DNA of 64,000 nt from Candidatus Cloacimonadota bacterium (GTDB lineage: Bacteria > Cloacimonadota > Cloacimonadia > Cloacimonadales > Cloacimonadaceae): assembly GCA_012728875.1 (NCBI GenBank), contig JAAYEF010000010.1:62001-126000 (forward strand), given 5' to 3'. The notes below the pieces were generated by a model. That model saw only the letters and a list, made by a program, of their open reading frames with translations, was not told the origin of the DNA and searched no databases. The stretch's first letter is position 1. Every line of letters begins with the position of its first letter. The translations under genes and the position numbers were made by a program. This document shows, in pieces, positions 1 to 11,369 of this stretch.

Positions 1-1018
1 AATACTCGAACGCCATGGCAAAGGAATAGGGCGGCTCGGGCTTTTTGCTGTGTTCGCTGAGGCGGGCATTGAACATTGTGTAAAACAGATGGCTCTTCAT
101 TTCTTCCCGCAGGTCATGGTAGCTTTTATACTCTGTCACCGGCTTTTTCCACATCACCTGGATCACATTTTGGGCATATTCGGGGTCGGTGGCGACCACT
201 GCCAGGGGTTCAGGATTTGCAGGAACCGAAAAATCCTCGCGCGGACGCGGGTTTTCCCGGGCGGGGATGGAGCCGAAATACTCCTCCACCAGTTCCAGCA
301 TTTCCTGCGGATCAAAGTCGCCCACGATCACCACACTCTGCAGGTCCGGGCGATACCAGTCATGATAAAAACGCTTGATGGTTTCGTGCTCAAAACTGCT
401 GATCACATTGTAAGTGCCGATGGGAGAGCGTTCCGCATAGCGCGAACCCGCCAGGAAAACTTCGTTTTGAGCGTCTCGGATGCGGGTTCCGGCATCCTGT
501 CCCATGCGCCATTCCTCAATGATCACACCGCGTTCGCTTTCGATTTCAGCGCCTTCAAAGCTCACCTGATGTGCCATGTCGGAAAGGATCAGCAGTCCCT
601 TGTTCAGCTTTTCGGCGTCGTCTGTGGGGATTTTGAAGGTGTAAACCGTAAAATCATAGCTGGTCATGCCGTTCAAACCGTTGTAATAGCCCATGCCGAT
701 GGAGCTTAGATAGTTCACCACCTCGGTTTTGGCAAAGTTTTTGGTGCCGTTGAACGCCATGTGTTCCGTGAAATGCGCCAGACCACACTGGTCATCGTCT
801 TCATTCACGGAGCCAACGTCCACATACAGCCGCATCTCGGCGATGTTTTCCGGCTTGGCGTTGCGTTTGATGTAATAGCTGAGCCCGTTTTCCAGGCGTC
901 CTGCCAGCAATTCCGGGTCCTGGGGCAGGGGAAAATTCCTCAAGTTGGGCACTTGCGCCCAAAGACCGGCAAAAAGCAGTGTAACAAGCAGTGATAGCAG
1001 AATCTTGCGGGATTTCAT
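1..1018 (-). CDS. M16 (insulinase-family) zinc peptidase, N-terminal part
   Basis: This is the N-terminal part (about 339 residues) of a secreted zinc metallopeptidase that runs off the left edge. It starts with a signal peptide (MKSRKILLSLLVTLLFAGLW, then AQ). The inverted zinc motif of family M16, HFTEH, sits at residues 82-86 after the usual glycine/acid-rich lead-in, and an acidic stretch (EGAEIESERG) that normally holds the third zinc ligand follows about 75 residues later. The family degrades peptides in the periplasm or extracellularly, and full-length members of this type are about 900 residues. The next gene upstream is a lipoprotein 17 bases away on the same strand, so the two may share a transcript. 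The substrate is unknown. Confidence 0.9.
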   Translation of the reverse strand, partial: MKSRKILLSLLVTLLFAGLWAQVPNLRNFPLPQDPELLAGRLENGLSYYIKRNAKPENIAEMRLYVDVGSVNEDDDQCGLAHFTEHMAFNGTKNFAKTEVVNYLSSIGMGYYNGLNGMTSYDFTVYTFKIPTDDAEKLNKGLLILSDMAHQVSFEGAEIESERGVIIEEWRMGQDAGTRIRDAQNEVFLAGSRYAERSPIGTYNVISSFEHETIKRFYHDWYRPDLQSVVIVGDFDPQEMLELVEEYFGSIPARENPRPREDFSVPANPEPLAVVATDPEYAQNVIQVMWKKPVTEYKSYHDLREEMKSHLFYTMFNARLSEHSKKPEPPYSFAMAFEY

Positions 1019-1035
1019 AATTTAATAGGCTTCCT

Positions 1036-1656
1036 TTATTCGGGATCGTTGATTGTGATCAAAAATTGGGTGTCCACTTCCAGGATGTTTTCCGGGTCAC
1101 CATAGGTCAAAATTCTGCCGTCCTCCATTTCCAGCACGGCAAAATAGTAGAAATTGTTGTTGCTGGTGGCATAATCCACCGGAAGATGCTTGAAGCTGCC
1201 GGGAGCCACGGAACCCAGGTTGAAGGCAGCGGTCACGCCCACAAAGTTGTGCCGCATCAGCTCGACCTTTTCAATGGCTTGGCTGCTTTGGTTCACCACC
1301 TTGAAGCTGGCGCGGTTCGGCTTCAAAAAAGCCTTGGTCACTTTGCCCGCCTTCACCGTCGTGGTTGTGGTATCCTGGTAGGCCTGGTTGTCCTCATCGT
1401 AGATTCGATAGGTTTCCCCGATCAAACGCACGGGGACGGACACACTCACGTTGGGGTTGAAAAAATGCTGCTTGTCCGTCTCGATGTCAAATCCGCGTTC
1501 GGATTTTGCGGGAATGACCACCTCATCTCCATCTCCCACAGTGGCATACACCGGAAACGAAGTTTCGTTTATGATACGAAATTCCCCGCCGGATTCGCAG
1601 GCTGTCAAAAGGATCAGCGCCAGCAGGAGGATTAACAAGGGATAAAGGCGTTTCAT
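1036..1656 (-). CDS. Putative lipoprotein of unknown function
   Basis: A 206-residue lipoprotein. The N-terminus has a hydrophobic stretch ending in a lipobox (LLTAC, Cys at about residue 19), and the rest looks beta-rich with no family I recognise. I chose the ATG at 1656 because AAAGGAG lies 7-8 bases before it and the signal peptide begins there. An upstream start at 1761 would add 35 residues that do not look like a signal. It is divergent from glycogen phosphorylase and reads towards the M16 peptidase. A lipid-anchored envelope protein is the safe reading. Confidence 0.75.
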   Translation of the reverse strand: MKRLYPLLILLLALILLTACESGGEFRIINETSFPVYATVGDGDEVVIPAKSERGFDIETDKQHFFNPNVSVSVPVRLIGETYRIYDEDNQAYQDTTTTTVKAGKVTKAFLKPNRASFKVVNQSSQAIEKVELMRHNFVGVTAAFNLGSVAPGSFKHLPVDYATSNNNFYYFAVLEMEDGRILTYGDPENILEVDTQFLITINDPE

Positions 1657-1869
1657 GGCATTCACTCCTTTCTGTGGCAGGCTTTTCAGCCAAAAAAGCC
1701 GCAGCCCGCCCACAAGATTTTTCTTTAAAGCAAAACTTTTGACCATCGCCCTTGTTGTCAAGTACTATCTTCTGCGCCTCAGCGACAGCTTTTTTCACTT
1801 TATCCTTGACACCAGTGCCCCTTCCCCCGGATGGTTTTGGCTGCTTAAAATAACGCTCAAGAGGACCTG

Positions 1870-4371
1870 ATGAACGACGGATTCCTTCCCAAAAACGATT
1901 CCAGCTCCATCTTTTTTGCCGACCGCGCAAAGGAATGCAGCGAAGATATAAAGAACCTGTTTTACCGCCATTTGGAATATTCCCTGGTGAAAGACACCAC
2001 CAACGTGCAGCCTTGGGACCTGTATTACGCCCTGGGGCTCAGCCTGCGGGACAAGCTGATCGAGCGCTGGCTGCGCACCCAATATGAATATCGCAGACGC
2101 GATGTGAAAAAAGTCTTTTACCTTTCGATGGAATTCCTGATCGGCAGACTTTTGGGAAACACCCTGGTGAACCTCGATGAATATGACAACGCCTACGACC
2201 TGATGAAGGAAATGGGACACTCCCTGGAAGACATCATCGAGCAGGAGCCGGACATGGGCCTCGGAAACGGCGGTTTGGGACGCCTGGCGGCTTGTTTCAT
2301 GGATTCCCTTGCCACCCAGTCCTACCCTGCCTACGGCTATGGCATCCGCTATGAATTTGGCATTTTCAAGCAAAACATCGTGCAGGGCTATCAGGTTGAA
2401 GAACCAGACCACTGGCTCAAAAAAGGCTGTCCATGGGAGATCAAACGCCCTGAGATCACCTACCGTGTGCGTTTTGGCGGCAGCGTGATCACCCAGACCG
2501 AAGCCGACGGCCGTGTGAACCACCGCTGGGTGGACACTGACGACGTGATGGCGCTGGCGTGGGACATCCCCATCCCCGGCTACAAGGTGCACAACGTGAA
2601 CAACCTCCGCCTTTGGCAGGCCACCGCCTCGGACGAGTTTGACTTTGAATATTTCAACAGTGGCGACTACGTTCGCGCCGTGGAAAAAAAGAACATCTCC
2701 GAAAACATCTCCAAGGTGCTCTATCCCAACGACAACATCCACTTGGGCAAGGTCTTGCGCCTGGAACAGGAATACTTTTTCATCAGCGCCACCCTGCAGG
2801 ACATCATGCGCGCCTGGAAAAAGGACCACGACAGCTTTGCCCGGCTTCCCGAAAAAATCGCCATCCAGCTCAACGACACCCATCCCGCCCTGGCGATCCC
2901 GGAAATGCTGCGCATCCTCATCGACGAGGAAAACCTGGATTTTGAAGCCGCCTGGGATATCACCCGCCGCTGTTTCAGCTATACGAACCACACCATCCTG
3001 CCCGAAGCGCTGGAAAAATGGAGCATCGAACTCTTTGAGGAACTCCTGCCCCGCCATCTCATGCTGATCTATCAGATCAACGACCACGTGATGAGGGAAG
3101 TGGAGCGCCTCTATCCAAGCGATTTGGACAAAATGCGCAGCCTCAGTGTGATCGAGGAAGGCGGTGAAAAGACTCTGCGCATGGCGCATCTCTGCGTCCA
3201 TGGCTCCCATGCTGTGAACGGCGTGGCAAAGCTGCATTCCCAGATCATCCGCGAAAGCATCTTCCCGGATTTTTACCAGATGTATCCCGACAAATTTCAA
3301 AACAAAACCAACGGCATCACCCCCCGCCTTTGGCTGAAGGTCTGCAATCCCCAGCTTGCCGCGCTGGTCTCGGAACACCTCGGCGATGCCTGGGTTGCAG
3401 ATTTGGACATCATCCGCGGCTTGGAAGCCTATGCCGAAGACCCCGAATTCATCCGCGCCTTTTGGGAAATCCGGGAAATTAACAAAAACGCCCTCGCGCG
3501 CCATATCTTCCGCAGCACCGGCGTCCGCTGCCCGACAAACAGCATTTTCGACGCCCAGATCAAGCGCCTGCACGAATATAAACGCCAGTTGCTCAACGTC
3601 TTGGGAACCATCGCCCGCTACCTGCGCATCAAGGATGACCCCCAGGCGCAGATCGTGCCACGCACCGTCATCTTTGCCGGAAAAGCCGCTCCGGGCTACC
3701 ATCTGGCAAAGGTGCTCATCAAGCTGATCAACAATCTGGGCTTGGTGGTGAACCGCGATCCCGACGTGGCAGACCGCCTCAAGGTCATTTTCCTGCCGGA
3801 CTACAGCGTTTCCCTGGCGGAAAAGATCATCCCCGCCTCCGACCTTTCCGAGCAAATTTCCACCGCAGGATTCGAAGCCAGCGGCACCGGAAACATGAAG
3901 TTTGCCCTCAACGGCGCCCTCACCATCGGCACCATGGACGGCGCAAACGTGGAAATGGCAGAGGAGATCGGCGCTGAAAACATGTTCATCTTCGGGCTGG
4001 ATGCGGATGAGGTAAGTTCGCTCAAGCAAAGCGGCTACGATCCCATGAAAATCTATGAGGCCGACCCCGAACTGCGCCGCGCCATCGATGCCATCGCCTC
4101 GGACATGTTCTCTGCAAACGAAAAAGGCATCTTCGAACCCATCGTCCGCGCCCTGCTCCACAGCGGCGACCCCTATTGCATCCTTGCGGATTTCCGCTCC
4201 TATCTGGATGCCTCCCAAAAGGTTGACGAACTCTGGCAGGACCGCGACGCTTGGGCAAAAAAGGCGATCCTGAACATCGCCCGTGTGGGAAAATTCTCCT
4301 CCGACCGCGCCATCCGGGAATATGCCAACGAAATCTGGGACGTCCAGCCCCTCAAATTGACGCTCCCTTAA
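1870..4371 (+). CDS. glgP: Glycogen/maltodextrin phosphorylase
   Basis: An 833-residue cytoplasmic enzyme that releases glucose-1-phosphate from alpha-1,4-glucans using inorganic phosphate and pyridoxal phosphate. Length and motifs fit glycosyltransferase family 35 over the whole protein. The PLP-binding signature EASGTGNMKFALNG is present with the Schiff-base lysine at residue 677, and the N-terminal GLGNGGLGRLAACFMDSLA block is intact. The start at 1870 has GAGGA just upstream. No glycogen synthase or branching enzyme is in the window, so the pathway context cannot be read here. The next gene starts 24 bases downstream. Confidence 0.97.
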   Translation: MNDGFLPKNDSSSIFFADRAKECSEDIKNLFYRHLEYSLVKDTTNVQPWDLYYALGLSLRDKLIERWLRTQYEYRRRDVKKVFYLSMEFLIGRLLGNTLVNLDEYDNAYDLMKEMGHSLEDIIEQEPDMGLGNGGLGRLAACFMDSLATQSYPAYGYGIRYEFGIFKQNIVQGYQVEEPDHWLKKGCPWEIKRPEITYRVRFGGSVITQTEADGRVNHRWVDTDDVMALAWDIPIPGYKVHNVNNLRLWQATASDEFDFEYFNSGDYVRAVEKKNISENISKVLYPNDNIHLGKVLRLEQEYFFISATLQDIMRAWKKDHDSFARLPEKIAIQLNDTHPALAIPEMLRILIDEENLDFEAAWDITRRCFSYTNHTILPEALEKWSIELFEELLPRHLMLIYQINDHVMREVERLYPSDLDKMRSLSVIEEGGEKTLRMAHLCVHGSHAVNGVAKLHSQIIRESIFPDFYQMYPDKFQNKTNGITPRLWLKVCNPQLAALVSEHLGDAWVADLDIIRGLEAYAEDPEFIRAFWEIREINKNALARHIFRSTGVRCPTNSIFDAQIKRLHEYKRQLLNVLGTIARYLRIKDDPQAQIVPRTVIFAGKAAPGYHLAKVLIKLINNLGLVVNRDPDVADRLKVIFLPDYSVSLAEKIIPASDLSEQISTAGFEASGTGNMKFALNGALTIGTMDGANVEMAEEIGAENMFIFGLDADEVSSLKQSGYDPMKIYEADPELRRAIDAIASDMFSANEKGIFEPIVRALLHSGDPYCILADFRSYLDASQKVDELWQDRDAWAKKAILNIARVGKFSSDRAIREYANEIWDVQPLKLTLP

Positions 4372-4395
4372 ACCTTATAATAAAAGGATAACGGA

Positions 4396-6021
4396 TTGAA
4401 CCCCAGGAGATTGGCAGCCCAAGCCCTCCTGCTGCTACTGCCCTTTTTCGCCCTTGGCAGGGTGGTGATCAACGAAGTCTGCTTCAACCCCGCGGGCCCT
4501 GACAGCGGAAAAGAGTGGATCGAACTCTACAACGCCGGCGACGCAGACCTCGACCTGGAAGGCGCCAGGCTGCTCAGCGGAGGCGAAAGCTTCACCCTCG
4601 TCTTTGAATTTCCGCGCTATATCCTGCGTTCCAAGCGCTTTTTGCTCATCGGGGATTCCCAGGTGGAAAACGCCATTTTCAAGATCCCGCTCGCCTTTCA
4701 AAACGGGGGAAGCGCCACCGACGGGATCCGCTATGTTTCCCCCGATGGAACCTACACGGACACAATCCTTTACGACCATCCCAACACCAACGGCCTCACC
4801 GACGACAGCGGCTTTGCCGGCGTGTCTTTTGCGCCGAATCCGCCGGAGGGTTGGTCTCTGGCGCGTCGTATGGACGGACTTGACACGGATGACTGCGCGC
4901 TGGACTTCATCGGCGAGCCCAAGCCCACACCCGGGCTTCCCAACCGCGTTCGAGCGGACTATGCCCTGCTTCACCCCAGGTTTTGGCTGGACGACCACGG
5001 CTGGAATTTCGAGCTTTGGGTTAAAAACGTCTCTGAGCTGCAAACCCCCATCCCGGCTGAACTTCAGATCCATCTGGATGGCGCCCTTCTTGCGTCCTAC
5101 AGCGTTCCCTCCTTGGCGCCGGGGGATTCCCTGAGCTTTGCTGCTGTCTTTCCCTCCAGCAGTGGAGTAAACCATGAAATATATGCCGTGCTGGAACTTC
5201 CTAACGACCCGAACGAAGTGAACAATCGCCTCGTTTTTTACCTGAATCCTCATGATGAGGGGCTTCCGACTCTCAATGAAGTGATGTATTATCCCCGGCA
5301 AGGTTTGCAGGAATGGGTGGAACTTTTTGTCCCGCTTCATCCCATCCGCGGTACATACAAGTTTCGCGACAGAGCTGGCAACACCGCCAGATTCACCCTC
5401 CCTCCAGGAATCGGATATTTCGTCATCTGTCCACAGCCGGAACTCTTTGCCCTGCAATATCCTGACTGTCCTCAGGAGCTCATCATCGGCGCCCAGACTT
5501 GGGCGGCTTTAAACAACGATGGCGACGACCTTTTTCTCTTTGACCCCGACGACCAGCTCCTAGACCAAATGAGCTATGTGGGCTCCTCTGCCCATCGGGG
5601 AAAATCCCTGGAGCGCGCCCCCGACAACCCCCATCTCTGGCGCGTTTCGCAGGATCCCTCCGGCTCAACCCCGGGTCGCCAGAACAGCCAAGCCGCCATC
5701 ACGCCTGATCTTGCCGATGGCATCAACATTTCCGGCAGCCCCTGCAACCCCCTCCATGGTGAACAGCTCACCATTTCCTACAAGTTTGAAAACCCTCCCG
5801 GCAAGGTCAACTGCAGAATCTACGATCAAAGCGGACTCCTGATCCACATTTTGGCGGATCAAGCCTCTCTCCCGCAGGAGGGTTCACTGCTGTGGGATGG
5901 ACGCCTGAAAAACGGAAAACCCGCTCCGCGCGGACGCTATTACATCCTCTGGGAATCCCGCTCTCCCCAGTCCTCAAAGCTGTTGCGCAAGCTGCTTTCC
6001 GCCGTTGTGTTCCACCCTTGA
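4396..6021 (+). CDS. Secreted protein with two lamin-tail-like domains and FlgD-like tail
   Basis: A 541-residue exported protein starting at TTG (AAAGGAT precedes it), with a signal peptide over residues 1-21. Residues about 22-130 resemble a lamin-tail domain (VVINEVCFNPAG...EWIELYNAG). Residues about 170-280 look like an Ig/CARDB-type domain with the usual PNEVNN ending. Residues about 285-420 are a second, more degenerate lamin-tail unit (TLNEVMYYP...EWVELF). The last 90 residues form a FlgD-like domain (CRIYDQSG...LWDGRLKNGKPAPRGRYYI), as found at the end of secreted proteins in FCB bacteria. A cell-surface or extracellular role is inferred, and the ligand is unknown. Confidence 0.85.
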   Translation: MNPRRLAAQALLLLLPFFALGRVVINEVCFNPAGPDSGKEWIELYNAGDADLDLEGARLLSGGESFTLVFEFPRYILRSKRFLLIGDSQVENAIFKIPLAFQNGGSATDGIRYVSPDGTYTDTILYDHPNTNGLTDDSGFAGVSFAPNPPEGWSLARRMDGLDTDDCALDFIGEPKPTPGLPNRVRADYALLHPRFWLDDHGWNFELWVKNVSELQTPIPAELQIHLDGALLASYSVPSLAPGDSLSFAAVFPSSSGVNHEIYAVLELPNDPNEVNNRLVFYLNPHDEGLPTLNEVMYYPRQGLQEWVELFVPLHPIRGTYKFRDRAGNTARFTLPPGIGYFVICPQPELFALQYPDCPQELIIGAQTWAALNNDGDDLFLFDPDDQLLDQMSYVGSSAHRGKSLERAPDNPHLWRVSQDPSGSTPGRQNSQAAITPDLADGINISGSPCNPLHGEQLTISYKFENPPGKVNCRIYDQSGLLIHILADQASLPQEGSLLWDGRLKNGKPAPRGRYYILWESRSPQSSKLLRKLLSAVVFHP

Positions 6022-6145
6022 ACAGCGTCAACCATCCCGCCCGGAAAATATTGTGTTTGACAGCCATCGCCATTTTCCATAACTGGTTTTAGCTGAAATC
6101 CTAAACTAAAAAAACGGGATCAGAGGACAAAAAAGAGGAAATCCA

Positions 6146-7690
6146 ATGGTTGGAATAGTTAGAACCTACACCACAATTGGCATCGACGGCCAGCAGCTCA
6201 CCGTGGAGTGCGACGCCGCCGACCAAGTTTTCTTTGTAAGCATTGTGGGCATGGCAAGCAACGCGGTCAAGGAAAGCAAAGACCGCATCTTTGCCGCCCT
6301 GCTAAACTCCGGCTTCGACGCCGCCACCAAGCGCTTCACCGTCAACCTTGCCCCTGCGGACATCAAAAAAGACAGCGCCGCGCTGGACCTCCCCATCTCC
6401 ATCGCCGTATTGCAAAGCCTCGAACAGCTTCCGGTGGAATATCTCACCAAAACCGCTCTGGTGGGCGAGCTTTCCCTCAATGGAGACCTCCGCCCCGTCA
6501 AAGGCGTCCTGCCGATCGCTTTGGCGTGCAAGCGCGATGGGGTGAACACCCTCGTTCTGCCTTTGGAAAACGCCCCGGAAGCCGCTATCATCGAGGGTTT
6601 GGACGTGATTCCCGTCACCTCTCTGCGCGAAGCTGTCCTCTATCTGCGCGGCGAAATCAAGATCAAGCCCGCCCAGGTGGACCGCGATCAGATCTTTTCC
6701 GTGCTCAACGATTTTCCTCTGGATATGCGCGACGTGAAGGGTCAATTCCAGGTGAAACGCGCCCTGGAAGTTTCCGCGGCGGGCGGACACAACCTCCTGA
6801 TGATCGGACCCCCCGGCTCAGGAAAAACCATGCTGGCACGCCGTATTCCCACCATTTTGCCCGAACTTTCGCTGGACGAAGCCCTGGAAACCACAAAAAT
6901 CCACTCCGTGGCTGGCTATTCCAAAAACTTCCGCAATGGGATCCTCACCACCCGTCCTTTCCGGGCGCCACACCATTCCTGCTCTGAAAACGGACTCATC
7001 GGAGGCGGCACTTTCCCGCGTCCGGGCGAGGTTTCCCTGGCTCATTTCGGGGTGCTTTTTTTGGATGAACTGCCGGAATTCAAGCGCGGAGTGCTGGAAG
7101 TGATGCGCCAACCCCTGGAAGACGGCATCGTCACCATCTCCCGGGCCGCCACCAGCCTCACCTTCCCCGCGGATTTCATGCTGATCGCCTCCATGAACCC
7201 CTGCCCCTGCGGCTACTACGGTTCAAACATTCCAAACCATAATTGCAACTGCGAAATGGGCGCCATCTCACGCTATCGCTCAAAAATCTCCGGACCGCTC
7301 TTGGACCGCATCGACATCCATGTGGAAGTGCCCGGAGTCAGCTATAGCGACCTTTCCTCACTGCCCACGGGAGACGACTCCGCCACCATCCGCGCCCGGG
7401 TGAACAAAGCCCGCCAAATCCAGCGCGAACGCTTTGCCGATCAGGGTATTTTCAACAATGCCCAAATGAACTCGCGTATGCTGAGGAAATATTGCCAGCT
7501 TGACACTGAAAGCCAGGCCCAAATGCAACACGCCATCGATAAACTGGGCTATTCCGCCCGTGTGTTCGACCGCATCCTGAAAGTGTCGCGCACCATCGCA
7601 GACCTCGAAGGCCACAAAAACATCAGCAGCGAACACATCTCCGAAGCAATCCAATATCGCACGCTGGATCGAAAGTATTGGGGAGGATAA
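6146..7690 (+). CDS. comM: YifB/ComM-family Mg-chelatase-like AAA+ ATPase
   Basis: A 514-residue AAA+ protein of the ComM (YifB) family. An N-terminal Lon-protease-like fold spans about 1-170, Walker A GPPGSGKT is at 221-228, and Walker B VLFLDE is at 303-308. The family hallmark NPCPCGYYG follows, then the C-terminal Mg_chelatase domain. ComM helicases promote branch migration of incoming DNA during natural transformation in several bacteria. That role is known for the family and not shown here. GAGG precedes the ATG. DprA lies 1.6 kb away on the opposite strand. Confidence 0.95.
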   Translation: MVGIVRTYTTIGIDGQQLTVECDAADQVFFVSIVGMASNAVKESKDRIFAALLNSGFDAATKRFTVNLAPADIKKDSAALDLPISIAVLQSLEQLPVEYLTKTALVGELSLNGDLRPVKGVLPIALACKRDGVNTLVLPLENAPEAAIIEGLDVIPVTSLREAVLYLRGEIKIKPAQVDRDQIFSVLNDFPLDMRDVKGQFQVKRALEVSAAGGHNLLMIGPPGSGKTMLARRIPTILPELSLDEALETTKIHSVAGYSKNFRNGILTTRPFRAPHHSCSENGLIGGGTFPRPGEVSLAHFGVLFLDELPEFKRGVLEVMRQPLEDGIVTISRAATSLTFPADFMLIASMNPCPCGYYGSNIPNHNCNCEMGAISRYRSKISGPLLDRIDIHVEVPGVSYSDLSSLPTGDDSATIRARVNKARQIQRERFADQGIFNNAQMNSRMLRKYCQLDTESQAQMQHAIDKLGYSARVFDRILKVSRTIADLEGHKNISSEHISEAIQYRTLDRKYWGG

Positions 7691-8750
7691 GGATTTAACA
7701 TTTTAGAGGTTCACGCGGATTACACCGATTACGCCGATTAATTTCATACGGATTTAACGGATGGGGTTTTGACGTTTTAGGGTTTTAGCGTATCTCGTGA
7801 CAAGCCTACCTTGTCTCTTGGTCACATCTTATCTTCTTATCTTATTATCTTTTAAATCTGCGGAATCAGCGTAATCTGCGTGAATCAAAATCCCCTTTTC
7901 ATCCTCAACATCCTGTGCATCCCCAATCTATTCAAAAAGCAGCGTGACACAAACACACTCTATCAAATCAATCAATTCAATCAATCAGAAAATGGCTAAA
8001 ATCATCCCTGAATTCAACTAAGTTTATATCCGGCTAGTGGTTATGAGTTTTTATAGGTTTATCAATCCAATCAATCTATAAATATCTCTTATACCACACC
8101 CCTCCGGGCTGGGGAAGGAAGTCTGGACCAAAAAGAAAGCCAAGAGCCTGCACTCCTGTGTTTTGACTATCTCATATATATGATATATAGTATATAAAAA
8201 TATATTACTATATAATAATATATATACATATATACTATATATATCTATTACTTACAGTTATCTGTTCTTTTCAACAGCCTCTGTTTGGTCCCGGGCGACG
8301 GTATGAAGCTTATTTATAGATTGATTGGATTGATTAAATGATAAGCTGAGGACGTTAATCTCACAACATAAAGCACTGCATGTAATTAAAGTATTATTTG
8401 TCCTCAAAAAGAGTCGATTTCTCCCCAAAAGCCTAAAATCGGATTGATTGATTTGATTGAAACTATAAACATAGGTAGGTGGCAAAATCCCATACGGATT
8501 GAATGGATGGGATGGTTTAACGTTTTAACGAGTCCTGTCTCTCTATCTCTATTATACTTATTAAAAAACTTGCAGAATCTGCGTGAACCCTTCGGCGCAA
8601 TCTGCGTGACACAAACCCAGCTTCGCCCCAGACCCAAGCTCAATATCCTGTGTTGAACTCCCCCAAAGTCTCCCGATTCTTTTACGGGTGCCTGACAGGG
8701 ATTTGCCAGGTGGCTATCGGGCTGGAATCAAGGGTGCAGAAACAGAGTTT
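7691..8750. repeat. Gene-free block of degenerate repeats and AT-rich palindromes
   Basis: About 1.06 kb with no credible ORF. Two diverged copies of one unit are visible. The first (7745-7885) reads ATACGGATTTAACGGATGGG, then a gap, then AATCTGCGTGAATC. The second (8491-8610) reads ATACGGATTGAATGGATGGG, then a gap, then AATCTGCGTGAACC. Both are followed by GTGACACAAAC and by ATCCTGTG in similar order. Runs of TCAATCAATTCAATCAATCA type occur in both orientations (7964-7987, 8061-8079, 8316-8337, 8440-8461). Positions 8172-8252 are almost pure A/T with TATATA palindromes. This looks like decayed repetitive DNA. I saw no transposase remnant. Confidence 0.65.
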
Positions 8751-9194
8751 TTACAGGTCGATAATCTGGGTGTCCGGCATAAGTTTTTTGATGCGGGCGG
8801 CAATCAGGCTGCGGTGGCAGGTGTTTGCCTTGGCTTCGGAACAGAGCAGGCAGATGGGTTGAGGGGCCAAAGGGATGATTTGTGTGAGGATCTCATCCGC
8901 AGCGCGGGATTCCATGATGGCTTCAAAGCGGATCTTGAACCCTTCCCAATCCACGCGTTTTTTGTGGTAATCGTCCATAAGTTCATGATCCGGCGCCAGT
9001 TCCGGATGGTGGAAATAGGGGATGTTCAGCAGACGTTTGAGGAAGTATTTGAGGTCGTCTTCCTTGGTGAACCCGGCAAGCTGGCCGCGGTTGCTGAGGC
9101 GCAGATCAAAGATGCTTTTCACCCCCGCCTCTTGGAGCAATCCAAAGAAAGTTTCGGCGCTTTTGCCGCTGAATCCGATGGTGTAGAGCTTCAC
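8751..9194 (-). CDS. DUF488 family protein
   Basis: A 147-residue cytoplasmic protein. The opening VKLYTIGFSGKSAETFFGLL, the central DLR and the closing CLLCSEAKANTCHRSLIA are characteristic of the DUF488 family, which has no established biochemical role. I chose the GTG at 9194 because AAAGGAGGAG lies directly upstream and the family's TIGHS-like motif begins at residue 4. The longer reading from 9290 would overlap dprA's 3' end with non-homologous sequence. It is the last gene after obg and dprA, 59 bases beyond dprA. Confidence 0.85.
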   Translation of the reverse strand: MKLYTIGFSGKSAETFFGLLQEAGVKSIFDLRLSNRGQLAGFTKEDDLKYFLKRLLNIPYFHHPELAPDHELMDDYHKKRVDWEGFKIRFEAIMESRAADEILTQIIPLAPQPICLLCSEAKANTCHRSLIAARIKKLMPDTQIIDL

Positions 9195-9253
9195 GACTCC
9201 TCCTTTTTTGTGTTGGCTTGAGCGTTTATGATGGTCTGTGGCCGGACGGGTTC

Positions 9254-11349
<2,096 letters not shown>

Positions 11350-11369
11350 TTATTCGGTTTTTTATTCCT

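Noticed and set aside
1795-4218. 807-codon minus-strand ORF
   Set aside because: It is the antisense frame of glycogen phosphorylase, open because of the codon bias of the real gene. It has no recognisable motifs.
7964-8461. Repeats considered as a CRISPR array
   Set aside because: The TCAATCAAT runs have no constant length or regular spacers, and no cas gene is present.
8258-8862. Small ORFs in the repeat block
   Set aside because: They consist of the ATTGATTGAT repeats translated, with no ribosome site and no family resemblance.
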